A stretch of DNA of 64,000 bases, from the NCBI GenBank assembly GCA_021792795.1, contig JAJYUB010000010.1, positions 24,911 through 88,910 on the forward strand, in the 5' to 3' direction. This stretch comes from Acidobacteriota bacterium. Its GTDB lineage: Bacteria > Acidobacteriota > Terriglobia > Terriglobales > Acidobacteriaceae. The notes beneath the pieces are model-generated. The model did no database searches and was not told where the DNA came from. It was given only the letters and a program-made list of their open reading frames with translations. Numbering within the stretch: position 1 is the first letter of the stretch; each line of letters starts with the position of its first letter. A program made the position numbers and the translations under genes. Below, piece after piece: positions 32,200-42,162 of this stretch.

Positions 32200-34374
32200 C
32201 TAGGGCATTTTGTTCAGGGTTGCGGCGGCGCGGTCGAGAGCGTGGGTCAATGCTTCAAGCTGATCGGCGGCGCGGGCGGGGTCTTTGGCGTCGATGGCTT
32301 CATTGACGCCGGGAATGACCACGGCGGCGTAGCCGGTGTACTCCCCGGGAGCGTAGACGGTGTGCTTGAACCATGGCCGGTCGGGCAGGCCTCGCGGGTT
32401 GAGCAGGTCTTCTTCCGCATTGCGGAGGATGCGATTCTCTTGCGCCAGTGGGCCGGCGGGACCGCGCTCGGCGGCCAATGCGCGCTGGCCTGCATCTTGA
32501 AAGCGATGGGCGGCGGCAATGGCGGCGGCAAAGTTGAGGCTGGTCATGCCGGACTTGGTGGCCCTTTCCTGCGCAGTCTGGAGATAGCCAAGGACCTCTG
32601 CGCCGTATTCCGCATAGTCGTAGGGAGGCAGGTCGGCATCGGCCATGTGCAGCGCCTCCAGGCCAAGGATGCGGGCCTGCTGCTGCAGATAGGCGAATGT
32701 GGGATCGGCGAACTTGGTGAACCAGGTGTAATCGTCAAAGGCGGAATGATAGACGCCGTAGGGACCAGTCGAGCCAATGTCGGTGGAGGGGACGCCGAGG
32801 TGCTGGATAAAGGGAGTGTAGTCGGAGCCGCTGCCGAGATCGCCCATGCGAATTCCCTCGACCAGCGGGGAATTGTGCTGGCCTTGGTCCATGTGTTCGT
32901 CGAGACTGCGACTTTTTGCGTCGGAGGGCTGCTGGTTCGCGAGCCACGCGTCGTAGACAGTTCCGCCTAGCGGGCTGGGAACTTCTTTGGCGATGTTGAC
33001 AACGAACGATTTCAACGAAGGCACGGCCTGGGCATCGAACGTGGGGCCGGAGACGGCGACATCGACATTGAAATACGCGGCAGCGTGGGCCAGCATCTCG
33101 GCATGGCCTTCGGCCCACTCGGTTGAGCCGAGGAGACCTTCTTCCTCGCCATCCCAACTGGCGAAGATGAGGGTGCGTTTCGGTTTCCAGCCGCTTTGCA
33201 GAAGAGTGCCGATGCCGTGGACGGCTTCCAGCATGGAGGCGGTGCCGCTGTTGGGATCGACCGCGCCGAAGACCCAGGCATCGCGATGGTTGCCGACAAG
33301 GACGGGATCATTGGGATACTGCGCGCCGGGAATTTTTCCGATGACATCCCAAATAGTGTGGAGTGCGTAGTCCTGCTGCAGGAACATGTGGACCTTCACC
33401 GGACCCGGGCCCATGTGGTAGGTGAACGGTAGCGCGCCCTGCCATGCGTGCGGCGATTTCGGGCCGCCGAGCGCTTGCAGAATGGGCGCGGCATCGCCAT
33501 ATGACAAGGGCGTCGAAGGAATTTTCGGCTGGTTGGCGGCGTCTGCGAGCGGAATACGTTTGTCGGCGGGAAGGTCTGGCGTGGAAGCGAAGCCAGGGGT
33601 TGTGGGATCGCCGGGATACTGGAAGAGATATTGAATCGAACCGCGCTGGACGCCGGTTTCGGGGCGGTAGGGGCCATCGGGATAGATATCTCCCTGGAAG
33701 TAGCCGTCGTCGGCCGGGTCGGAGTAGATGATGACACCGGCAGCGCCGTGCTGCTGTGCCAGGTACACTTTGACGCCGCGGAAATTCTTGCCGTAGCGGA
33801 CGATGACGATTTTGCCGCGCACGCCGATGTGTTTGGCTGCAAGCTCGGCGAAATCTTTGGGCGTGCCGTAGTTGGCGTAGACCGCTTCGGCGGTGACATC
33901 GCCGGAAGGGGAATAAGCGTTGAAGGCAGCCGCGATGCGCTTGTCATCCTGAAACGGATCGTCCGTGACATGTTCGGGCGATGGACCGGACATGAGCTGC
34001 CTGCCATTGGCGTCGAACGCAGTGACTTGAATTTTCTTCGGGAAATTCATCATCACGCGGTAGGGCACGATTTTTGTTTCCAGGCCGGCGTCGCGAAACT
34101 TCTGCGCGACGTATTGGGCGGTCGCATGGTCTTCTTTCGATCCTGCGATGTGCGGAGCGGCGGTGAGGATTTTCAATTCCTGGCCTGCGAGGGCTGCGCT
34201 GGGGACCTGAAGAAATTGCCGGTCGAGCTTGGTCTGCGCGGCAGCGTCGCGAAACCCGAGCATGGCGGCAGGGAGCGCGGGACTTGCGGGAGTCGAGGGT
34301 GGATTGGGCGGTATTGTTGATTGTCCGGAGACGAAGGAGACAAACAAAAGGAACGCCGCGGCACGCAGAATCAA
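32200..34374 (-). CDS. secreted M28-family metallopeptidase, glutamate carboxypeptidase II-like
   Basis: The product (724 residues from the TTG at 34374) has a signal peptide (ILRAAAFLLFVSFVSGQS), a protease-associated domain (about 170-290), a Zn-peptidase core and a C-terminal transferrin-receptor-like dimerisation domain (about 590-724). Metal-site motifs are GNHRDAWVFGAVDPNSGT (His and bridging Asp), SWDGEEEGLLGSTEW (Glu pair) and YHSAFDDYTWF (His). The layout matches GCPII/PSMA-type carboxypeptidases that remove C-terminal acidic residues. I chose the TTG start because it has GGGAG upstream and begins the signal peptide directly; ATG at 34434 is the alternative. It stands between the mlaFE pair and the CPBP protease gene. 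Confidence 0.88.
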   Translation of the reverse strand: MILRAAAFLLFVSFVSGQSTIPPNPPSTPASPALPAAMLGFRDAAAQTKLDRQFLQVPSAALAGQELKILTAAPHIAGSKEDHATAQYVAQKFRDAGLETKIVPYRVMMNFPKKIQVTAFDANGRQLMSGPSPEHVTDDPFQDDKRIAAAFNAYSPSGDVTAEAVYANYGTPKDFAELAAKHIGVRGKIVIVRYGKNFRGVKVYLAQQHGAAGVIIYSDPADDGYFQGDIYPDGPYRPETGVQRGSIQYLFQYPGDPTTPGFASTPDLPADKRIPLADAANQPKIPSTPLSYGDAAPILQALGGPKSPHAWQGALPFTYHMGPGPVKVHMFLQQDYALHTIWDVIGKIPGAQYPNDPVLVGNHRDAWVFGAVDPNSGTASMLEAVHGIGTLLQSGWKPKRTLIFASWDGEEEGLLGSTEWAEGHAEMLAHAAAYFNVDVAVSGPTFDAQAVPSLKSFVVNIAKEVPSPLGGTVYDAWLANQQPSDAKSRSLDEHMDQGQHNSPLVEGIRMGDLGSGSDYTPFIQHLGVPSTDIGSTGPYGVYHSAFDDYTWFTKFADPTFAYLQQQARILGLEALHMADADLPPYDYAEYGAEVLGYLQTAQERATKSGMTSLNFAAAIAAAHRFQDAGQRALAAERGPAGPLAQENRILRNAEEDLLNPRGLPDRPWFKHTVYAPGEYTGYAAVVIPGVNEAIDAKDPARAADQLEALTHALDRAAATLNKMP

Positions 34375-34493
34375 AGGGGAGTCTCCCGGGGGAAGTAGAA
34401 ATTCAAGGATACAGGATGCAGGTGAAGAGTCCATTGCAGGCAGGCAACCGGCAACCCCAGGCCCCTCCACTTCGGTTGATGACAAGCCTATGT

Positions 34494-35312
34494 TCAGTCT
34501 TTCAGGCGATCGAGATGCTGGAAGCCGCCGCTGGCATAAAAAATGGCGGCGAAGATGGAGAGGTTATAGCAGGCGTGGACCAGGGCGGAGCAGGCGACGG
34601 AGTTGGTTCGCTCGCGCACCCACACCAGCACCAGACTGACGATGAAGACCAGGCTGAGCGGACCCCAGGCGCGACCGACCTGCTGCGCGTGGAGCAGGGT
34701 GAAGGGAATGCTGGTTAAGATTGCGGCGAGGATTCGGCCGGTCCACGGACGGAGCGAGGGATAGAGAAATCCGCGAAAGGCAATCTCCTCGCAGATGGGA
34801 GCGATGAAGACGCCGAACAGCGCCACCATCCATGCATCCGGCGCGTTCTGGAAGAAGGAATCGACGGGCAATTCTTTTGGGATGGGCAGATAGTTCGATG
34901 CCAGTTGCATGGCGAATCCCAGTCCGATTCCCAACGCGGGAAGCCAGATCGCATACCGTCGCGCCTGAGAAAAATTCCAATGGATGCCGGCGAGAAAACC
35001 GTCGGGCCACACGCGCCGGTAGAGAGCGACCGTAGCGACGGCGACTGCTCCATACGAGACGACCATGGCTGGAATGGTGAAGCGCGGTAGATAGGCAAGT
35101 TTGCGCAGAGCGATCTTGCCGAAGAGATGCCAGTGGATCGCGATGGCGACGCTAAGAGCTTGAATGACTGTAATGAGGATGGCGGCCAGGGTAAAAAAGG
35201 CAACCATTTCCAGAAACGCGGGGGTCTCGCTGGCGCGCGGCGAGGACTTGTGCGCGATTTCGTCGTCGGCGGGCGGCAAGGCTTCCGGCACTGGGTAGGA
35301 GTTCCAACTCAT
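34494..35312 (-). CDS. CPBP-family intramembrane glutamic protease
   Basis: The 272-residue membrane protein has the CPBP/Abi (CAAX protease and bacteriocin-processing) signature. Motif 1 is CEEIAFRGFLYPSLRPW with the EExxxR core, motif 2 FTLLHAQQ (FxxxH) and motif 3 HACYNLSIFAAI (HxxxN). Six to eight helices are predicted. The frame is open far upstream into uvrA, but the ATG at 35312 gives MSWNSYPVPEALPP and a polar cytoplasmic N-terminus. Bacterial relatives process lipidated or bacteriocin-like peptides, or take part in self-immunity. No partner peptide is seen. It follows uvrA by 49 bases. Confidence 0.88.
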   Translation of the reverse strand: MSWNSYPVPEALPPADDEIAHKSSPRASETPAFLEMVAFFTLAAILITVIQALSVAIAIHWHLFGKIALRKLAYLPRFTIPAMVVSYGAVAVATVALYRRVWPDGFLAGIHWNFSQARRYAIWLPALGIGLGFAMQLASNYLPIPKELPVDSFFQNAPDAWMVALFGVFIAPICEEIAFRGFLYPSLRPWTGRILAAILTSIPFTLLHAQQVGRAWGPLSLVFIVSLVLVWVRERTNSVACSALVHACYNLSIFAAIFYASGGFQHLDRLKD

Positions 35313-35361
35313 GCTGTGGTGTTCCGGACCCGCGGGTCTTGGATGGATTCTTGTGGGGCGT

Positions 35362-38283
35362 CTATAGTTGTATCTTTTTCCGGGCGGAAGCGCGACCATT
35401 CTTTGCAGTGAGGAATCCATTTTGTTGCGGTTTTTTTTGCGGGCCGGGCTGAGGAAAGTAACGGAGCAGAAATTTTCCAGTATAGGACGCGGGAGTGGCG
35501 GCAACTTGCGCTGGCGTGCCTTCGGCGACGATTTCACCGCCTTCCTTGCCGCCCTCCGGGCCCAGGTCAAGGATCCAGTCGGCGCTGCGGATGACATCCA
35601 GATTGTGCTCGATGATCAGGATGGTGTTGCCGAGATCGGTGAGCCGGTGCAGCACCTCCATCAATTTGCGCACGTCGTCGAAATGCAGGCCAGTCGTGGG
35701 CTCATCCAGCAGGTAGAGCGTTCGCCCGGTCTGGCGCTTGGAAAGCTCCCGCGCCAGCTTCATGCGCTGCGCTTCGCCGCCGGAAAGCGTTGTCGCCGAC
35801 TGGCCAAGGTGGACATAGCCGAGGCCGACATCGTTCAGCGTCGCCAGCTTTTGCCGCACCACGGGAATGTCTTCGAGGACCGCTAGGGCGTCCGAGATCG
35901 GCAGCTCCAGAATGTCGGCGATGGAACGGCCCTTGAAGCGGACCGCCAGCGTCTCCTGATTGTAACGGCGACCGTTACATACTTCGCAGGTGACGTACAC
36001 ATCGGGGAGAAAGTTCATTTCAATGCGACGCTGGCCGTCGCCCTGGCAGGTTTCGCAGCGGCCTCCGGGAACGTTGAAGGAGAAGCGGCCGGCCTTGTAG
36101 CCGCGCTCGCGCGCTTCGGGCAGCATGGCGAACAGTTCGCGGATGGCCGTGAAAACGCCGGTATAGGTTGCCGGGTTGGAGCGCGGCGTGCGACCGATGG
36201 GCGACTGATCGATCTGAATGACCTTGTCGATGATCTTGGCGCCCAGGACGCGATCATGCTCGGCGGGTTCTTCGCGGGAGCCGTATAAATCGCGCGCGAG
36301 CGCGCGATAGAGAATGTCGTTGATGAGCGTGCTTTTGCCGGAGCCGGAGACGCCGGTGATGACCGTGAGCAGGCCGAGAGGGAATCGCGCGGTCAGGTTT
36401 TTCAGGTTGTGCCCACGCGCGCCTTCCACCGTCAGCCAATGTTCGCCTGCGGGGCGCGGTGCGCCGCGCTGCATCGTTTCCAGAGTCCCGCTGAGATACT
36501 GGCCGGTGAGAGAACCGGGTGTTTCCATGATTTGCGCAGGCGTTCCCTGCGCGACGACAGCGCCGCCCAGCCGGCCCGCGCCGGGGCCAAGGTCGAGAAC
36601 GTAGTCGGCGCGGCGGATCGTGTCTTCATCGTGCTCGACAACCAAAATGGTGTTGCCGAGATCGCGCAGAGACGTGAGAGCTTCAATCAGGCGCTCGTTG
36701 TCGCGCTGATGCAGGCCGATGGAAGGTTCGTCGAGGACATAGAGCACGCCGCGCAGACGCGAGCCGATTTGTGTAGCAAGGCGGATGCGCTGGCCTTCTC
36801 CGCCGGAAAGCGTGGCGGCGCTGCGGTCGAGCGAGAGATATCCGAGGCCGACGGCGACCAGGAACTCAAGGCGCTCGACAATTTCGCGCTGCAGGCGGTC
36901 GGCGATGAGTTGCTCGCGTTGGCTGAAGGTAAATCCGCGCGCGGTGGCCAGCGCATCGGCCAGCGGCATGGCGGCGAAGCCGGCAATGGAGAGGCCGTTT
37001 GCAGTGACCGCCAGCGATTCCGGACGAAGGCGTTTGCCGTGGCATTGCGGGCAAACAGTCGCGGACATGTAGCCCATCAGCCACTCGCGATAGCTGTCGG
37101 AGCGGATCTCGTCGAGCGATTGCCGCAGCCACTTCAGGATGCCGTGAAATCCGGTGCGTGGACCTTCGCCGCGTTCCGGACCGTGGAGCAGCAATTTTTG
37201 TTGGGCCTCGGTAAGTTTCTCAAATGGTTTGCGAAGGTCGATTTTGTAACGGTCGGCGGCAAGGTGGATCAAGCGGCCCAGATATTGCGAACTTCCACCA
37301 GGGCCGAGGCCGCCTTCCAGCAGCGGCTTCGACCAGTCGATAATGATCTTGGCGGGGTCGAAGTCGTAGATGCTGCCCAGGCCGTTGCAGTGCGGACAGG
37401 CCCCATAGGCGCTGTTGAAGGAAAAGCTGCGCGGCTCCAGTTTGGGAACATTGATGCCGCAGTCCGGGCAGGCCATGGAGGAAGAATACAGTTGTTCCTC
37501 GACTTGACTGCTTGGGACGCGAAGGCCGCCGTTGGAGCGGTCGCCATTGGAGCGGGCGGCGGTGTCTGCCGGCATGGCCACCAGCACCAGGCCGCTCGCC
37601 ATCTGTAGCGCCTTGGTGACTGCGGTCTCAAGACGTTTCTCCACGCCTGGCTTGACGACGATTCGGTCCACAATCGCTTCAATGGTGTGGTTCTTTCGCT
37701 TCTCCAGGACGATTTCTTCCGCCAGGTCGCGGACCTCTCCGTCGATGCGCGCGCGAAACCCCTGCTGGTCGAGTTTTTCCAACTCGTCGCGAAATTCGCC
37801 CTTGCGTCCGCGAACGATGGGGGCGTAGATGGTGACGCGCTCGCCAGGCGCCAGTTCCATGACGCGGCTCACGATTTGATCCGCGGACTGGCGAGAGATG
37901 GGCCAGCCGCAGTTGGGGCAATGCGGCAAGCCGATGGAGGCGTACAACAGGCGAAGATAGTCGTAGATTTCTGTAATGGTGCCCACCGTCGATCGGGGGC
38001 TGCGGCTGGTGGTTTTCTGCTCTATGGAAATGGCTGGGCTCAGGCCCTCGATGGAGTCCACGTCCGGGCGCTCCATCTGGTCGAGGAACTGGCGCGCATA
38101 GGCGGAAAGGGTCTCCACATAGCGCCGCTGGCCCTCGGCATAGATGGTGTCAAAGGCGAGCGAGGACTTGCCGGAGCCGGACAGGCCGGTGATTACGGTG
38201 AGGGAATTGCGCGGTATCGCCACCGTGATGTTCTTCAGGTTATGCTGGCGCGCGCCGCGCACGATGAGTTGAGGAATTGACAT
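35362..38283 (-). CDS. uvrA: excinuclease ABC subunit A
   Basis: The 973-residue product is the damage-sensing ATPase of nucleotide excision repair. It has two ABC modules with Walker [15 protein letters not shown] (about residue 32) and [14 protein letters not shown] (about 635). Signature loops are [18 protein letters not shown] and [17 protein letters not shown]. The zinc sites are [13 protein letters not shown] with CPHCNG, and [14 protein letters not shown] with CEVCNG. The length is normal for UvrA. The C-terminus has a basic extension ([13 protein letters not shown]). The uvrB gene is not in the window. Confidence 0.97.
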   Translation of the reverse strand: MSIPQLIVRGARQHNLKNITVAIPRNSLTVITGLSGSGKSSLAFDTIYAEGQRRYVETLSAYARQFLDQMERPDVDSIEGLSPAISIEQKTTSRSPRSTVGTITEIYDYLRLLYASIGLPHCPNCGWPISRQSADQIVSRVMELAPGERVTIYAPIVRGRKGEFRDELEKLDQQGFRARIDGEVRDLAEEIVLEKRKNHTIEAIVDRIVVKPGVEKRLETAVTKALQMASGLVLVAMPADTAARSNGDRSNGGLRVPSSQVEEQLYSSSMACPDCGINVPKLEPRSFSFNSAYGACPHCNGLGSIYDFDPAKIIIDWSKPLLEGGLGPGGSSQYLGRLIHLAADRYKIDLRKPFEKLTEAQQKLLLHGPERGEGPRTGFHGILKWLRQSLDEIRSDSYREWLMGYMSATVCPQCHGKRLRPESLAVTANGLSIAGFAAMPLADALATARGFTFSQREQLIADRLQREIVERLEFLVAVGLGYLSLDRSAATLSGGEGQRIRLATQIGSRLRGVLYVLDEPSIGLHQRDNERLIEALTSLRDLGNTILVVEHDEDTIRRADYVLDLGPGAGRLGGAVVAQGTPAQIMETPGSLTGQYLSGTLETMQRGAPRPAGEHWLTVEGARGHNLKNLTARFPLGLLTVITGVSGSGKSTLINDILYRALARDLYGSREEPAEHDRVLGAKIIDKVIQIDQSPIGRTPRSNPATYTGVFTAIRELFAMLPEARERGYKAGRFSFNVPGGRCETCQGDGQRRIEMNFLPDVYVTCEVCNGRRYNQETLAVRFKGRSIADILELPISDALAVLEDIPVVRQKLATLNDVGLGYVHLGQSATTLSGGEAQRMKLARELSKRQTGRTLYLLDEPTTGLHFDDVRKLMEVLHRLTDLGNTILIIEHNLDVIRSADWILDLGPEGGKEGGEIVAEGTPAQVAATPASYTGKFLLRYFPQPGPQKKPQQNGFLTAKNGRASARKKIQL

Positions 38284-38524
38284 TGCTCGCTAACAGGAGG
38301 CTTTCCGCGGCACTTTCGCCGCTTGTTCGAGGGCAGTTCGCAACGAAAACTTTAGTGTAGAGGAATCCTCTAAAGCAATAGAGTTTCTGCCGAAAATACT
38401 AGTATGGCCGGCAAGAATTCAGTTGAATGGAAACCAGCGCTCGTGGAGCCTTTTTTCGCATGGAAATCGTTCGAGCGCAACTTGTCGCGCTGAAATTGCT
38501 ATGTATGATAGAGGAAATCCCCCA

Positions 38525-38683
38525 ATGATTGTCTTGATGGTCTCAACCATTCTTGCCTCCGTTGCCATGGGCGTCGCCCTGGCGTACGGGTGTTGTTCCG
38601 CGCTATTTGCCATGGCGAAGATGCATGTTCGCGCGCAACATCCGGCCCCGCTGCGAATCCAGGCCAAATCCGCAAACCCATAA
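38525..38683 (+). CDS. small membrane protein (52 residues)
   Basis: The frame encodes MIVLMVSTILASVAMGVALA, then YGCCSALFAMAKMHVR and a short basic tail, that is, one transmembrane helix. AGAGGA lies 8 bases before the ATG, which supports translation. The longer frame from 38423 has no ribosome site and no family-like extension. I do not recognise a family. It sits alone between uvrA and the STN-domain gene. Confidence 0.5.
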   Translation: MIVLMVSTILASVAMGVALAYGCCSALFAMAKMHVRAQHPAPLRIQAKSANP

Positions 38684-38797
38684 ATTCTCCGCGCCACGGT
38701 TTTACCCCTGCTGGGACATTCGATTCCCATCCGCCCAACGTGTGCCCTTCCGCGTCATCGCTCGACCGGCAAAATCCGCTCGCGCGATTGTCCTTCC

Positions 38798-39634
38798 TCA
38801 TTGCGGATGCATTCTGCGCATCTCATTGAAGATCTCTTGCGGCGTCTTTGGCTGAACGGGCCCAGTGGGGTCTGCCGGCACGGATGGTTCGCTGGCTGCG
38901 GGAGGCGCCTGCGCGTTGCTCCCCTCGGCTGGAGGATTGGCGGCCCCAGCGTTGCCAACGGTCGACAAGATGAGCCTCGTGGGCGAGTGGCCTGTGCCGC
39001 CAACGATCACATAGTTGTATCCGGAGCCATCCAGCAATGCCGACAACGTGGCGGAAATATTGTCCGGCCCGTATTGCCCATACATGCGCGCGTCGTGGCT
39101 GAGGCCTTCGATGACGAGTCCAGTCCGGCGCGAGATCCGATCCAGGATATCGACCAGGCTGGAATTCTGCGCGCGGACGCTCAAAAGGCCGTTGCTGAAA
39201 TCGATGGTCGCCGGGTCCGCGGGTTGGTTCGCCGGCGCCACGGGCGGCGCGGGAGCCACGGGCGCGGGAGCCACGGGCTTCGCTGCCGGTTTGGCATGGC
39301 GGCGAGGGTGGGCAGCGCGATGTACTGGATGCCGCGCCGGTGAAGCTTTCCTGGCGGTTGATTTTTTGCCGGTTGAAGTCGATGCGTCCGCGGAAGAGGC
39401 GGTCGGGTGGCCGGCAACGGCCGTACCTGGAACGGCGCCCGTCCGCGGCGGTTGCGCTGTTGCAAACAGTGCTGGCAGCAGCAGCATCCATCCAATCGGC
39501 GCAAGCGCCCAGCGGAACCCAATGCGCTTGCTGGCCCAGGCTGGCGGGAAGTCCGCGAGAGGCCCAGGTACGGTCGCGCATTCGGCATCCACGCGTGTCA
39601 GCATCCCTGCGCGAGTGTACGGTCCAAATAGCAT
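38798..39634 (-). CDS. secreted protein with STN (secretin/TonB short N-terminus) domain
   Basis: The 278-residue protein has a hydrophobic signal or anchor (GWMLLLPALFATAQ, about residues 48-61), a low-complexity Ala/Pro/Lys region (about 65-140), then one STN domain (about 150-215) with DFSNGLLSVRAQNSSLVDIL and SATLSALLDGSGYNYVIVGG. A Pro/Ala-rich tail follows. STN domains normally sit at the front of secretins or TonB-dependent receptors. Here the domain stands alone without a pore domain, so an accessory or signalling role is likely. It is not in an obvious operon. Confidence 0.7.
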   Translation of the reverse strand: MLFGPYTRAGMLTRVDAECATVPGPLADFPPAWASKRIGFRWALAPIGWMLLLPALFATAQPPRTGAVPGTAVAGHPTASSADASTSTGKKSTARKASPARHPVHRAAHPRRHAKPAAKPVAPAPVAPAPPVAPANQPADPATIDFSNGLLSVRAQNSSLVDILDRISRRTGLVIEGLSHDARMYGQYGPDNISATLSALLDGSGYNYVIVGGTGHSPTRLILSTVGNAGAANPPAEGSNAQAPPAASEPSVPADPTGPVQPKTPQEIFNEMRRMHPQ

Positions 39635-39756
39635 TTCTGTACTAGACTAACAATGTTTATCCAAGTCGGCATGGGATGACGGCTTCGCCGTCCTGCCTCG
39701 CTGAGAGACCCCGGGCAGGTGGACGGCAATATTCGCTGCATTGAGGAAAACAAGGA

Positions 39757-40404
39757 ATGAGTTCGACCGAAAAGTCAATTTCCAAAGTGATTCGCGAACG
39801 GCGCGCCACGCCAAGCTTCGATGGCGCTCCCCTGGCGGAAAAAGACCTCAACCAAATCCTCAGCGCGGGCCTGCAGGCCCCCAGCGGTTACAACATGCAG
39901 CCGTGGAGATTTATTGTGGCGCGCAATGCGGAGCAGAAAAAGCGCCTGCGCGCCGCCAGTTTCAATCAGGCGAAGGTGGAAGAGGCGTCGGTGATGATTG
40001 TCGCCTGCGGCGATGCGGATGGCTGGCGCAATGGCGACTTGGAAGAGATGTTGCGCCTGGGCAGGGCAGGCGGCATGACGGAGAGCTATGCCGAGCAGGC
40101 GAAAGAAAAGATCCCCACCTATCTTTCCACCCATCCCAACATGCCCATGTGGCTGAACCGGCACGTGATGATCGCCTTTACCCACATGATGCTGATGGCG
40201 GAGGCGCTGGGCTACGATACCGCGCCGATGGAAGGCTTCGAGGAAGAGAAGGTCCGGGAGGTGTTGAAACTGCCGCTGAGTTATCACGTGGTCGCGCTGC
40301 TGGGGATTGGACATCTGCAAGGACCGGACAAACATAATGGCGGCCGTTTCGACATGGCGCGGACGGTGTTTGAAGAAGAATATGGCAAGCCGATGCGCCT
40401 GTAG
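39757..40404 (+). CDS. nitroreductase-family protein
   Basis: The 215-residue product is a flavin-dependent nitroreductase-like oxidoreductase. It has RERRATPSFDGAPLAEKDLN (FMN phosphate region), the motif GLQAPSGYNMQPWRFIV (about residues 40-56) and the C-terminal LSYHVVALLGIGHLQGPDKH. Family members reduce nitro groups, quinones or other electrophiles using NAD(P)H. The substrate is unknown. GAGGAAAACAAGGA upstream is a good ribosome site. It is followed by a Nudix gene in the same direction after 37 bases. Confidence 0.88.
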   Translation: MSSTEKSISKVIRERRATPSFDGAPLAEKDLNQILSAGLQAPSGYNMQPWRFIVARNAEQKKRLRAASFNQAKVEEASVMIVACGDADGWRNGDLEEMLRLGRAGGMTESYAEQAKEKIPTYLSTHPNMPMWLNRHVMIAFTHMMLMAEALGYDTAPMEGFEEEKVREVLKLPLSYHVVALLGIGHLQGPDKHNGGRFDMARTVFEEEYGKPMRL

Positions 40405-40441
40405 GAGCGCAGTCGGCTGGTGAGCGAGAGAGGCGCGGCCA

Positions 40442-41008
40442 TTGGCTGCGCCTTTTCTGTGGCCAGGAGTTTTCGTGTGGACGATGGCGGAGGGGGAGAT
40501 AGATTTGCCAGGACAGCGCGAATATCCAGCGTCGCCGATTGTTGGAGTGGGTGCGGTCGTGTTCGACGCGGGCTGCGTCCTGCTGGTACGTCGCGCGAAA
40601 GCGCCCCTGGCAGGCGAATGGTCGCTGCCGGGCGGCGCGGTGGAGCTGGGCGAGACGCTGGAGGAGGCCGTCGTCCGCGAAGTTGCCGAAGAGACCGGGC
40701 TCAGGGTTGTGCCGCTCCAGGTGCTGAAGGCGTTCGACCACATCGATCGCGATGGGGATGGCCGGATCCGCTTCCATTACGTGCTGGTGGATTTTCTTTG
40801 CCGGATCGACGCGGAGGATGGGGAGGGTGCTCTGCCAGAACGGGGCGAGCTGCAAGCTGGAAAGCGAGCGTTGCAGCCTGGCAGCGATGTCTCCGAAGCG
40901 CGATGGGTCCCGGTGGAAGGGCTGCGAACGTCGAAAGAATTTCCGTTGACGGAGCGGGCGCTGGAAATGATTGCCGCCGGGTGGAACGCGTTCCGCGAAA
41001 GCGGGTAG
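40442..41008 (+). CDS. Nudix hydrolase
   Basis: The 188-residue product has a complete Nudix box, [20 protein letters not shown] followed by ETGL, matching GX5EX7REUXEEXGU. Strands before it ([20 protein letters not shown]) and after are typical. The enzyme hydrolyses a nucleoside diphosphate linked to X; ADP-ribose or oxidised nucleotides are possible. The start is uncertain: the TTG at 40442 has AGAGAGG upstream, and the ATG at 40484 would give [20 protein letters not shown]. It forms a pair with the nitroreductase gene and is convergent with aguA. Confidence 0.88.
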   Translation: MAAPFLWPGVFVWTMAEGEIDLPGQREYPASPIVGVGAVVFDAGCVLLVRRAKAPLAGEWSLPGGAVELGETLEEAVVREVAEETGLRVVPLQVLKAFDHIDRDGDGRIRFHYVLVDFLCRIDAEDGEGALPERGELQAGKRALQPGSDVSEARWVPVEGLRTSKEFPLTERALEMIAAGWNAFRESG

Positions 41009-41013
41009 GAGCG

Positions 41014-42162
41014 CTAGGACTTGCGGGCAGGTGCGGCGAGGGAAATCGCGGGTTGCTGCTGGGTCATGCAGTGCATGGCGCCCAGGCCCCAGATGAAATC
41101 CACGCTGTGAATGCCAACGATGCGGTGCAGGGGAAACAGCTCGGCTAGGATGTTGAGCGCCACGCGGTCGTTGGCGTCGTTAAATGTGGGCGCCAAGACC
41201 AGGCCGTTCGCGATATAAAAATTGGCGTAGCTGGCCGGCAGGCGCTGTCCTTCAAAAACGACAGGAGAGGGGAGCGGCAGCTCCACAATGCGGTAGTGCT
41301 TGCGCTGGCGGGTGCGCGCCGCGCGCAGGCGGTCGAGATTTTCCTGCAGCGGAGCGTGATTTTCGTCGTCGCGATTCGGCTCGACGGCGGCCACGATGGT
41401 GTTGGCATCGACGAAGCGGGCGATATCGTCCACATGGCCATGCGTGTCGTCGCCGGCGATGCCGCGATGCAACCAGATCGCTTGATCGATGCCGAGGTAG
41501 TCTTGGAAGCAATCTTCCAATTGCTTGCGGGTCACGCCGGGGTTGCGCGATTGCACGTCGCTCAGCAGGCATTCCTCGGTGGTCAGCAATGTGCCCGCGC
41601 CGTTGACGTCGATGCTGCCGCCTTCCAGAACGACACGATGGCGTTGGCCGTTGGCGAGGGTGATCTCCGGGGTCCACGCAGGAACTTTCAGCAGTTTGGC
41701 GACATGGGCCGGAATCCGATCGTCGTTGCGCCAGTTGTCGTATTTCGCCCACGCGTTGAATTTCCAATTGGTAAGCGCAAGCGGCGGGGCGGCGGTTTTG
41801 GGAGCGGCCGGAGTGAGAAAGATGGGGCCGGAATCGCGCAGCCATACCCGGTCGGTCGGCTGCAGGTGGAATGCAACGCTGGCAAGATTTGCGCCGCAGC
41901 GCGCCAGAATTTTGCGGGCACGCCGTTCCGCCGCCGGCTCGTTGACCAGGATGTGAACATGCTCGACCGCGGCGAGATGGCGCACAATCTCGCCGTAGAC
42001 CCAGGGAATCGGCTGAAATTTCCCCGGCCAGTCTTCGGCATTGTGCGGCCACGCGATCCAGGTGGCGGCGTGCGGCCCCCATTCGGCGGGCATGCGCAGG
42101 CCAGCGGCGTGGGGAGTTGTCTTGCCGGTGTCGATGGATGCGCGAGGCTCGCTCATGGACAT
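41014..42162 (-). CDS. aguA: agmatine deiminase
   Basis: The 382-residue enzyme of the PAD-type amidinotransferase fold converts agmatine to N-carbamoylputrescine and ammonia. Visible marks are MPAEWGPHAATWIAWPHNAED near residue 24, RDSGPIFL (about 110), the catalytic His region HRGIAGDDTHGHVDDIARF (about 230) and the C-terminal catalytic Cys in GLGAMHCMTQQQP (about 365). The ATG directly abuts the aguB stop, so the two are coupled. Together with the upstream pyruvoyl arginine decarboxylase and the amidase, it completes the arginine-agmatine-putrescine route. Confidence 0.95.
   Translation of the reverse strand: MSMSEPRASIDTGKTTPHAAGLRMPAEWGPHAATWIAWPHNAEDWPGKFQPIPWVYGEIVRHLAAVEHVHILVNEPAAERRARKILARCGANLASVAFHLQPTDRVWLRDSGPIFLTPAAPKTAAPPLALTNWKFNAWAKYDNWRNDDRIPAHVAKLLKVPAWTPEITLANGQRHRVVLEGGSIDVNGAGTLLTTEECLLSDVQSRNPGVTRKQLEDCFQDYLGIDQAIWLHRGIAGDDTHGHVDDIARFVDANTIVAAVEPNRDDENHAPLQENLDRLRAARTRQRKHYRIVELPLPSPVVFEGQRLPASYANFYIANGLVLAPTFNDANDRVALNILAELFPLHRIVGIHSVDFIWGLGAMHCMTQQQPAISLAAPARKS

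Noticed and set aside
36409..37608. Long open frame (399 codons) opposite uvrA
   Set aside because: Antisense shadow in a GC-rich gene; no known family or start signal.
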